Part shown: positions 57,526 through 64,000 of the stretch, piece by piece
How the letters are laid out: every line of letters starts with the position of its first letter
Position numbering within the stretch: position 1 is the stretch's first letter
DNA from: Moraxella sp.
Lineage (GTDB): Bacteria; Pseudomonadota; Gammaproteobacteria; Pseudomonadales; Moraxellaceae
Assembly (NCBI GenBank): GCA_030528385.1
Contig: JAUMYZ010000009.1
Coordinates: 27,384-91,383, forward strand
Direction: 5' to 3'
Length of the DNA stretch: 64,000 bases
Position numbers and translations under genes: made by a program
Notes under the pieces: model-generated
Seen by the model: the letters and a program-made list of their open reading frames with translations, nothing else
Databases searched by the model: none
What the model was told of the DNA's origin: nothing

Positions 57526-58800
57526 ATGCAAAGCATTCGCACCAATAATTGTTATTGTTTTCAACCATTTAGCTATAAAATCATTGCCAATAACAAAAAT
57601 AAACAGCACTATCAATCTCTAAAAATGACCACTTTTGAGCCGCTGGGCAGCAATCCTAAAATTGCTTTTGGTTTTTGTCAGCCCATGTGTGATGTGCGTT
57701 TGACTAAAAACCAAACAGACGACAAAAAATCAAGCATCGGCAAACGCGCCTTGCAAATCGGGGCTTTGTCCTTGGTGGTGCTGCCCGCCAAAGGCTTGTT
57801 GTCGGTGGGCTTGACAGACGAATTGCCCAGCAAAGTGGACACAGTCATCGCCAGCAAAGAACTGGTGGTGGCAACCGTTGCCGACGATTCAACCTTGTTT
57901 CGCGAAGGCGAATTGGTGCATGGCTTTGGTTATGACGTTGCCAAGCGCTACGCCCAACATCTTGGCGTAACGCTGCACCTGCAAAGCTATGATGACCAAC
58001 AAAGCATGATAGAAGCGCTTGCCAATGGCGATGTGGACATGGTGCTTGGCAGCAATCTGCAAGCTGACACCACGCTTAGCAATCCAATTGCATGCGATGG
58101 GGCAACCAAAGACAAATTGCAAGAGCACGGGCTTGATACAGAAATTGGCTTTACCTTTTTGGCCAACGACAAAAGTTTGATTGACCATTCACAAAACTTT
58201 TTGTGCAGCCAAGAGACGCTGGCTCAAAGCCGAGCGGTGGCGCGTTTTTATGACCAAACCTTGCTCAAAAATGCCTATAGCCAGCGCCATTTTGAAAAAG
58301 CCTTGACACAAAAACTGCCCATGTACGAACATGCCTTTAAACAAGGAGCCAGTAAGTACAATCACGACTGGCAAGTGTTGGCGGTGGTCAGTTATCAAGA
58401 ATCGCATCTGAATCCTGATGCCATCTCGCCCACAGGAGTGCAAGGCTTGATGATGCTCACCAACGAAACCGCCAAAGAGATGGGGGTAACTGACCGTACC
58501 GACGCCTTACAAAGCATTCAAGGGGGCGCAAAATACCTAGAAGTGGTGGACAAGCAGTTTCTTGACATTCCCAAAGATGAACGCTTGTGGTTTGTGCTTG
58601 CCGCCTACAACATGGGGCCAAATGCCGTCAAACGCATTCAAAACGAGCTCAACACCCAAGGCAAAGATGGCAACAGTTGGTCGGAAGTGTACACTTATTT
58701 GACAACCAATGCCGATAAAAACAGTCGTTATGTACAATGTATGCACTATGTAAGTAATATACGTACGTACTTAGAGACCATCAAAACCATGCAGGCCTAA
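57526..58800 (+). CDS. MltF-like membrane-bound lytic transglycosylase
   Basis: 424 residues. The C-terminal lytic transglycosylase domain (about 265-420) has catalytic Glu292 in SYQESHLNPDA, SPTGVQGLMML and AAYNMGPNAV, as in MltF. Before it, residues about 112-245 resemble one lobe of an SBP_bac_3 binding domain (HGFGYDVAKRYAQHLG, DVDMVLGSN), much shorter than in MltF. A hydrophobic anchor (about 75-95) follows an unusual 70-residue polar N terminus. The start is supported by AAAGGAG at proper spacing. It cleaves peptidoglycan with 1,6-anhydro ends. It is monocistronic with a terminator after it. Confidence 0.8.
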   Translation: MQSIRTNNCYCFQPFSYKIIANNKNKQHYQSLKMTTFEPLGSNPKIAFGFCQPMCDVRLTKNQTDDKKSSIGKRALQIGALSLVVLPAKGLLSVGLTDELPSKVDTVIASKELVVATVADDSTLFREGELVHGFGYDVAKRYAQHLGVTLHLQSYDDQQSMIEALANGDVDMVLGSNLQADTTLSNPIACDGATKDKLQEHGLDTEIGFTFLANDKSLIDHSQNFLCSQETLAQSRAVARFYDQTLLKNAYSQRHFEKALTQKLPMYEHAFKQGASKYNHDWQVLAVVSYQESHLNPDAISPTGVQGLMMLTNETAKEMGVTDRTDALQSIQGGAKYLEVVDKQFLDIPKDERLWFVLAAYNMGPNAVKRIQNELNTQGKDGNSWSEVYTYLTTNADKNSRYVQCMHYVSNIRTYLETIKTMQA

Positions 58801-58815
58801 TATTGGTTTGCATAA

Positions 58816-58842
58816 AAAACACCCTGCTTAGGGTGTTTTTTG
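58816..58842 (+). terminator. Intrinsic terminator after the MltF-like gene
   Basis: AAAACACCCT/AGGGTGTTTT stem followed by Ts, convergent with pckG; the A-rich left arm may also serve pckG. Confidence 0.8.
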
Positions 58843-58850
58843 GTCAATGG

Positions 58851-60692
58851 CTAGGCAGACAACACCGCTTGTAGCAACTGTTGTTGGTGTTTAATCAGCG
58901 CTTGTGGCATACGCTCGCCCAGCATTTCAAACAATTCGGCATGGCTTTGCAGCTCTTTGACCCACGCGTCTTTGTCTTGGCTGGTTACCAACTCAAACTG
59001 CGCTTGACCAAAGTCTGACTTGTCCCAGTTGATGTCAGCATAAGTTGGTACAAGCCCAACTGGGGTGGCAACGGCATTGGCATTGCCTTCGCAGCGACCG
59101 ATAATCCATTCAAGCACCCGCATATTTTGTCCAAAGCCTGGCCACACAAAATTGCCATCTTCATCGCGTCTAAACCAGTTGACTTTAAAGATTTTAGGTA
59201 GCTTAGTGCCGTGCTCTTGGGTGAGCTTTTGTAGTTTTTCGCCCATTTGTAGCCAGTTGGCGAAATAGTCTGCCATGTTGTAGCCAGCAAAGGGAAGCAT
59301 GGCAAAGGGGTCGCGTCTGACCACGCCCTGAGCACCTGTGGCAGCAGCAGTGGTTTCGCTGCCCATGGTGGCAGCTTTATACACACCATCTATCCAGTCA
59401 AAGGCTTCGCTGATAAGTGGCACGGTATCGGCACGGCGACCACCAAAAATAAAGGCAGAAATAGGCACGCCTTCTGGGTTTTCCCAATCAGGGTCAATGG
59501 ACGGACATTGAGACGCTGATACGGTAAAGCGAGCATTGGGGTGCGATGCTTTTTCACCACTGGCGGGGTCGTGCTTTTGACCTTTCCAGTTGGTGAGATT
59601 GGCAGGGACTTCTTTGGTTTTGCCTTCCCACCACACTTCGCCGTCTTCGGTAACTGCCACATTGGTATAAATCACATCGGACGATAGTGATGACATGCAA
59701 TTGGAGTTGGTTTTGGTGTTGGTACCAGGGGCAACGCCAAAAAATCCTGCTTCGGGGTTGATGGCATAGAGCCTGCCGTCTTTTGATGGTTTAATCCACG
59801 CAATGTCATCGCCCACCGTCTCTACTTTCCAGCCTTCATAGCCCGCTGGTGGAATGAGCATGGCAAAGTTGGTTTTGCCGCACGCCGATGGGAAAGCGGC
59901 TGCCACATAGTGTTTTTTACCTTGGGGGTTGGTTACGCCCAAAATCAGCATGTGCTCAGCCAGCCAGCCCTGTTCACGTCCCATCACCGAAGCGATGCGC
60001 AAAGCTAGGCACTTTTTGCCAAGTAGGGCATTGCCACCATAGCCAGAACCATAAGACCAAATTTCACGAGTTTCTGGAAAATGGACAATGTATTTGTCAT
60101 CATTGCATGGCCAAGCAACGTCTTGTTCGCCATCTGCCAAAGGTTTGCCCACCGAATGCACACACGGCACAAACTTGCCATCAGCACCCAGCACATCATA
60201 CACCGCCTTGCCCATGCGAGCCATTTTACGCATACTGACCACCACATAAGGGCTGTCGGTCAGCTCTACACCAACATGAGCGATATGACTGCCCAAAGGC
60301 CCCATGCTAAACGGCACCACATACATGGTGCGACCTGCCATACAGCCATCAAACAAGCCGTTTAATTTTTGACGCATTTCATCGGGGGCTTTCCAGTTGT
60401 TGGTCGCCCCAGCGTCAATTTGTTTTTCGCTACAAATAAAAGTGCGGTCTTCCACGCGTGCCACGTCTGATGGGTCAGAAAATGCCAGATAAGAATTGGG
60501 GTGCTTTTCTTGATTGAGCTTCATCATCGTGCCGTTATTAATCATCAGCTGTATTAAGTGGTCATATTCTTCTTGTGAGCCATCGCACCATTCAATACGC
60601 GCAGGTTTGGTAAGTTGGGCGATGTCTGCCACCCACTCAATCAAGGCTTGATGTTTGACAAAATCTGGGGCGACAAGTGTTGTGGTAGTCAT
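58851..60692 (-). CDS. pckG: Phosphoenolpyruvate carboxykinase (GTP)
   Basis: 613 residues, the GTP-type length. [14 protein letters not shown] contains the P-loop with its reactive Cys; GDDIAWIKP and [14 protein letters not shown] are further family motifs. It converts oxaloacetate and GTP to phosphoenolpyruvate and CO2, the entry to gluconeogenesis from organic acids. The 238 bases up to radA are A+T-rich and divergent. Confidence 0.96.
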   Translation of the reverse strand: MTTTTLVAPDFVKHQALIEWVADIAQLTKPARIEWCDGSQEEYDHLIQLMINNGTMMKLNQEKHPNSYLAFSDPSDVARVEDRTFICSEKQIDAGATNNWKAPDEMRQKLNGLFDGCMAGRTMYVVPFSMGPLGSHIAHVGVELTDSPYVVVSMRKMARMGKAVYDVLGADGKFVPCVHSVGKPLADGEQDVAWPCNDDKYIVHFPETREIWSYGSGYGGNALLGKKCLALRIASVMGREQGWLAEHMLILGVTNPQGKKHYVAAAFPSACGKTNFAMLIPPAGYEGWKVETVGDDIAWIKPSKDGRLYAINPEAGFFGVAPGTNTKTNSNCMSSLSSDVIYTNVAVTEDGEVWWEGKTKEVPANLTNWKGQKHDPASGEKASHPNARFTVSASQCPSIDPDWENPEGVPISAFIFGGRRADTVPLISEAFDWIDGVYKAATMGSETTAAATGAQGVVRRDPFAMLPFAGYNMADYFANWLQMGEKLQKLTQEHGTKLPKIFKVNWFRRDEDGNFVWPGFGQNMRVLEWIIGRCEGNANAVATPVGLVPTYADINWDKSDFGQAQFELVTSQDKDAWVKELQSHAELFEMLGERMPQALIKHQQQLLQAVLSA

Positions 60693-60930
60693 GATAAACT
60701 CTCAATTAAAAATAAATGAAAAGCACGAAAATAGACAGTACAAAACCAAGCACAATATGCATTTGGCTTCGGGCATTATTAAAGCATAATTTTTGTAAAA
60801 TGATAAGCACTATTTTTTAAATAAATACCTAAATTTATTTTTATAATTCTTATGTTTTATTGCGCAAAAGCCCTGCACACCACTTGGTTTGTCATGTTGT
60901 GTTACAATAGGTAAATTTTTTTCTTTATCA

Positions 60931-62340
60931 ATGATGAAAACAAAAGTCAGTTATGTGTGTCAGGCATGCGGGGCAAATTATGGCAAGTGGTCAGGGCAGT
61001 GTGCTGATTGCGGTGAATGGAACACTTTGGTTGAAGCCCCCAACGTTGTCATGCCCCACCACAAAAAGACAAGCAAATCCGCCCCCAAAAGTAGCAATTA
61101 TGCAGGCGACAGCTCAGCGGTGATGACGCTTTCTAATGTGGGATTTTCACTAGAAACTCGCATGCCCACAGGTTTGGGTGAGTTTGACCGCGTGTTAGGT
61201 GGCGGACTGGTGGCAGGCTCGGTGGTGCTAATTGGTGGCGACCCTGGCATTGGCAAATCCACCATCTTATTACAAACCGCCATCAACATGGCAAGTGGCA
61301 ACTCACTTTCTGGCTCGGCACTTTATATCACTGGCGAAGAAAGCCTATCGCAAGTTGCCATGCGAGCGGTGCGTTTGGGACTGCCAACCGACCGTTTGCG
61401 AGTGCTTGCCGAGACCAACGTTGAGACCATTTGTTTGGCACTTGCTAGCGAACAGCCTGCGGTGGCGGTGATTGATTCTATTCAAACGCTATTTACCGAC
61501 ATGATACAGTCCGCTCCAGGGGGTGTGGCACAAATTCGTGAAACGGCGTCCATCTTAACTCGCTATGCCAAACAAACAGGCACGGCGATGTTTTTGGTGG
61601 GTCATGTAACCAAAGAAGGAGCATTGGCAGGCCCTAGGGTGCTTGAACATATGGTGGATACGGTGCTTTATTTTGAAGGTGAGTCCGACAGCCGTTTTCG
61701 TATGATTCGTGCGGTCAAAAACCGTTTTGGGGCGATCAATGAGTTGGGAATTTTTGGCATGACTGACACAGGACTCAAAGAAGTCGCCAACCCATCGGCG
61801 ATATTTTTAAGCCGTTACGAGCGACCAATTGCAGGCTCTGTGGTGATGGTCAGTCGTGAAGGCACTCGCCCACTGCTGGTGGAAGTGCAAGCCTTGGTGG
61901 ACGACAGCCACGGTCAGCCCCGCCGTATGGCACTGGGGCTTGATTATCAAAGACTTGCCATGCTTTTGGCGGTCATGCATCGGCATGGGGGCATTCATAC
62001 CAGCGGTCAAGATGTGTATGTCAATGTGGTGGGTGGCGTCAAAGTGATGGAGACAGGCTCGGATTTGGCAGTACTGCTTGCTTGTGCGTCTAGTATCAAA
62101 GAAAAGCCCCTGCCCGCTCGTTTGTGCGTTTTTGGTGAAGTGGGTCTGTCAGGGGAAATTCGCCCCGTGCCAAACGGTCAAGAACGCCTAAAAGAAGCGA
62201 TGAAACACGGCTTTAGGCACGCCATCATTCCCAAAGCAAATGCTCCCAAAACGGGTGATAAAAATTTTGCCAATCTCATGATTTTGGCAGTAGATAGGCT
62301 TGATGATGCGCTACAAAGAGCATTTGAGCTTGTGGATTAG
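60931..62340 (+). CDS. radA: DNA repair protein RadA
   Basis: 469 residues. C4 zinc finger C10, C13, C24, C27; Walker A GDPGIGKST at 103-111; KNRFG at 263-267; a Lon-like C-terminal domain (GEVGLSGEIRPV). RadA helps branch migration in recombination. ATG 60931 is chosen (a second ATG at 60934); the frame opens at 60889 without homology. The tRNA-Leu follows. Confidence 0.95.
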   Translation: MMKTKVSYVCQACGANYGKWSGQCADCGEWNTLVEAPNVVMPHHKKTSKSAPKSSNYAGDSSAVMTLSNVGFSLETRMPTGLGEFDRVLGGGLVAGSVVLIGGDPGIGKSTILLQTAINMASGNSLSGSALYITGEESLSQVAMRAVRLGLPTDRLRVLAETNVETICLALASEQPAVAVIDSIQTLFTDMIQSAPGGVAQIRETASILTRYAKQTGTAMFLVGHVTKEGALAGPRVLEHMVDTVLYFEGESDSRFRMIRAVKNRFGAINELGIFGMTDTGLKEVANPSAIFLSRYERPIAGSVVMVSREGTRPLLVEVQALVDDSHGQPRRMALGLDYQRLAMLLAVMHRHGGIHTSGQDVYVNVVGGVKVMETGSDLAVLLACASSIKEKPLPARLCVFGEVGLSGEIRPVPNGQERLKEAMKHGFRHAIIPKANAPKTGDKNFANLMILAVDRLDDALQRAFELVD

Positions 62341-62393
62341 TATTAAAAATCAATGTGTTAAAAGGTTTTTTGTGTTACTTAATATAAAATCAC

Positions 62394-62421
62394 TTGACTA
62401 AATCTAAAAACCCTATATAAT
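62394..62421 (+). promoter_or_regulatory. Promoter of tRNA-Leu
   Basis: TTGACT (62394-62399), 16 bases, TATAAT (62416-62421), 32 bases before the mature tRNA. An A+T-rich stretch precedes it. Confidence 0.85.
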
Positions 62422-62453
62422 ACGCACCCATAGCAAATCAGCTAACCACTCAT

Positions 62454-62540
62454 GCCAGTGTGGTGAAATTGGTAGACACGACGGATTCAAAATCCGTTGC
62501 CCTTAAAAGCGTGTCGGTTCGAGTCCGACCACTGGTACCA
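62454..62540 (+). tRNA. tRNA-Leu, anticodon CAA
   Basis: 87 bases with encoded CCA. The acceptor stem GCCAGTG/CACTGGT has a terminal G-U pair. The anticodon stem ACGGA/TCCGT holds loop TTCAAAA, giving CAA (reads UUG). A long variable arm and TTCGAGTCC T-arm are typical of class II tRNA-Leu. Its 3' end borders the integrase gene and is the likely attachment site. Confidence 0.95.
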
Positions 62541-62548
62541 TCTAAACG

Positions 62549-62564
62549 TCTATCTAAATCTATG
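62549..62564. repeat. 16-bp direct repeat, left copy
   Basis: TCTATCTAAATCTATG, nine bases after the tRNA. An identical copy is at 63969-63984, so the repeats flank the integrase gene. Possible integrase arm-type sites or a partial att duplication. Confidence 0.8.
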
Positions 62565-62573
62565 GACATCTAC

Positions 62574-62608
62574 AAAACCCTTGAAAACACCAGTTTTCAG
62601 GGGTTTTT
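62574..62608 (+). terminator. Intrinsic terminator after tRNA-Leu
   Basis: A 15-bp stem, AAAACCCTTGAAAAC against GTTTTCAGGGGTTTT with one G-U pair, a 4-base loop and a five-T run. Confidence 0.88.
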
Positions 62609-62665
62609 AGTTGGTGTTATTGTCTATTGACGTTTATCAACATCTATTGAAATCCACAAATAATG

Positions 62666-62724
62666 ACAGTACAATTAACAGTATATCGCACTCATCCTGC
62701 TATTTTTTAAAAAGGCTGTACTGT
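62666..62724. promoter_or_regulatory. ACAGTA half-sites before the integrase
   Basis: ACAGTAC (62666-62672), ACAGTAT (62678-62684) and inverted GTACTGT (62718-62724) cover the region up to the int start codon. Candidate operator or excisionase/integrase sites; no protein is assigned. Confidence 0.35.
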
Positions 62725-62725
62725 T

Positions 62726-63952
62726 ATGGCACGTCAAACCAAGCCGCTATCTAGTACACAGATAGACAAAGCCAGACCTAAAGACAAACTTTATCGGCTC
62801 TATGATGGCAATGGACTTATCGTCAATATTACCCCAAATGGCGGCAAATATTGGTATTTACAGTACAAGCACCCCATCACCAAAAAAGCACAAATGCACA
62901 AATTGGGCGATTACCCCACCTTGTCCTTGGCAGAAGCCCGCACCATCTGTCAGGATTGCCACAAACTCCTTGCTCAGAACATTGACCCTAAGACTTATTT
63001 TGAGCTTGAACGCCAACGCCAAGAAAATTCACTAAAAAATGATTTTAAAGCTGTGTTTGCTGAGTGGTTGGGAACAAAGGATTACTCGCCAAAAACCCAA
63101 GAAAAAATGCAAAATTATCAAGATGAGTTGTTGGCAGTGCTTGGCAATAAAATAGTATCAGAAATTGGTGTGCCTGATTTGATGCTTGTTTTAAAGCCCA
63201 TTGAAAAAGCAGGGCATTTTGCCAAACTTGAAAAAGTGCGAAGCATGATAAATCAAACACTTGCCTATGCGGTGGCAACAGGGCGTAGCGAAACCAACCC
63301 TGCCATCAATCTAAAAGGAGCATTTAAGGCAGGCGAAGTCCGCCACAATCCTGCCATTTTAGACGAGAGACGGCTTGGCGATTTGGTGTGTGCCATTGAC
63401 AGTTATCATGGCTATTTTGTTACACGCCAAGCCTTGCTGTTTTCACTTTTGATTTTCGCACGCCCTGGCGAAGTGCGACACATGACTTGGATGCAGGTGG
63501 ACTTGGATGATAACACTTGGACATACACGCCCAATAAAACCAAAAAATCCACAAGTGTACAAATTATCAGTCCCTTACCGATGCAAGCGATGGAAATTCT
63601 GCGGCAAATGAAAGAATACCGCCCAAATAGTGAGCTTGTATTCCCCAGCACTATCACACAATTACGCCCACTGTCTGAAAACACCTTAAACCAAGCCCTA
63701 AGACGCATGGGTTTTGATAGCAGCGAGCAGACATCACATGGATTTCGTGCCATTGCTAGAACGCTTCTGGAAGAGAAGTTTAAATACGATTATCGCATGA
63801 TTGAGATGCAGCTTGGGCACCAAGTGCGTGATAGTAATGGTCGGGCATATAACCGTGTACAATGGCTTGATGAACGGCGTGAGATGTTGCAAACATGGGC
63901 AGATTACATCTACAAATTAAAAAAGCCCCACACCATAAAGGCATGGGGCTAA
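62726..63952 (+). CDS. P4-type tyrosine integrase
   Basis: 408 residues. An N-terminal DUF4102 arm-binding domain (RLYDGNGLIVNITPNGGKYW, about 24-43), a core-binding domain (about 105-200), and a catalytic domain with R246 (FARPGEVRH), H338/R341 (SHGFRAIAR), H365 and Tyr375 (GRAYNRVQW). Such enzymes insert genomic islands and P4-like elements at tRNA 3' ends. It points away from tRNA-Leu, so the element extends to the right. A weak AAAAAGG lies 10 bases upstream. It appears intact. Confidence 0.93.
   Translation: MARQTKPLSSTQIDKARPKDKLYRLYDGNGLIVNITPNGGKYWYLQYKHPITKKAQMHKLGDYPTLSLAEARTICQDCHKLLAQNIDPKTYFELERQRQENSLKNDFKAVFAEWLGTKDYSPKTQEKMQNYQDELLAVLGNKIVSEIGVPDLMLVLKPIEKAGHFAKLEKVRSMINQTLAYAVATGRSETNPAINLKGAFKAGEVRHNPAILDERRLGDLVCAIDSYHGYFVTRQALLFSLLIFARPGEVRHMTWMQVDLDDNTWTYTPNKTKKSTSVQIISPLPMQAMEILRQMKEYRPNSELVFPSTITQLRPLSENTLNQALRRMGFDSSEQTSHGFRAIARTLLEEKFKYDYRMIEMQLGHQVRDSNGRAYNRVQWLDERREMLQTWADYIYKLKKPHTIKAWG
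63924..63950 (-). terminator. Minus-strand terminator at the integrase 3' end
   Basis: AGCCCCA/TGGGGCT stem with a 13-base loop. Read leftwards it is followed by a run of six Ts, so it would stop transcripts entering from the right. It lies inside the last codons of int. Confidence 0.65.
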
Positions 63953-63968
63953 AAACAGCTCCTTGAAA

Positions 63969-63984
63969 TCTATCTAAATCTATG
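63969..63984. repeat. 16-bp direct repeat, right copy
   Basis: Identical to 62549-62564; lies 17 bases after the int stop codon. Confidence 0.8.
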
Positions 63985-64000
63985 TAATAATGCTCAAATG

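Noticed and set aside
1..64000. CRISPR array, insertion sequences or prophage structural genes
   Set aside because: No regularly spaced short repeats, transposase or phage structural frames were found; the only mobile gene is the integrase at the right edge.

Overview
The window looks like chromosomal DNA of a Moraxella-type gammaproteobacterium (Moraxellaceae). The basis is family-level: a two-domain Lgt3-type lipooligosaccharide glucosyltransferase (a form known from Moraxella catarrhalis), a long glyceraldehyde-3-phosphate dehydrogenase, a Nudix/thiamine-phosphate-synthase fusion, a Tus sulfur relay without a recognisable TusB, and PEP carboxykinase. Species cannot be named from the sequence alone. 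About 57 protein genes and one tRNA can be supported. Coding density is high, and only one stretch of more than 300 bases (about 56,915-57,525) has no convincing gene.

Layout. 0-10.5 kb: the 3' part of tamB, hemP behind Fur-box-like sites, a Nudix-ThiE fusion, gap, an SH3 protein, pncB, lipB, ppa and ybaK. 10.5-26.4 kb: a surface-glycan and lipid A region with rmlBDAC (dTDP-L-rhamnose), seven single-domain glycosyltransferases, msbA, lgt3, a phosphoethanolamine transferase and an LpxL-type acyltransferase. The last block is transcribed with aspS. No O-antigen polymerase, flippase or ligase is present, which fits a rhamnose-containing lipooligosaccharide better than a polymerised O antigen (inference). 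28.3-41.2 kb: housekeeping genes, namely a small predicted membrane protein, a K+/H+ antiporter, an S49 peptidase, an SDR enzyme, a hydrolase, zapE, a nitroreductase, gpsA with an unusual N-terminal extension, sixA, pyrD, cvpA, purF, a PepSY protein and argF. 41.2-45.0 kb: alr and dnaB, divergent from pdxA.

45.0-48.8 kb: a heme-iron operon hmuSTUV behind a clear promoter and Fur-box-like site that lies across the end of pdxA. HmuTUV would import heme from the periplasm and HmuS would handle it in the cytoplasm. hemP, far away at 4 kb, carries similar Fur-like sites, so the two loci probably respond together to iron. The outer-membrane heme receptor is not in the window. 48.8-62.3 kb: tusD/C/E for tRNA 2-thiolation, glnE, a zinc metallopeptidase, LysO, a TerD-domain protein, a nitroreductase, a Nif3-family protein, an MltF-like lytic transglycosylase with a reduced sensor domain, pckG and radA.

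62.4-64.0 kb: tRNA-Leu(CAA) with a near-consensus promoter, followed by a P4-type tyrosine integrase. This is very likely the left edge of an integrative element that continues beyond the window. The most distinctive sequence structure is a perfect 142-bp in-frame direct repeat, 822 bp apart, inside lgt3; recombination between the copies would collapse the two-domain enzyme to one chimeric domain.
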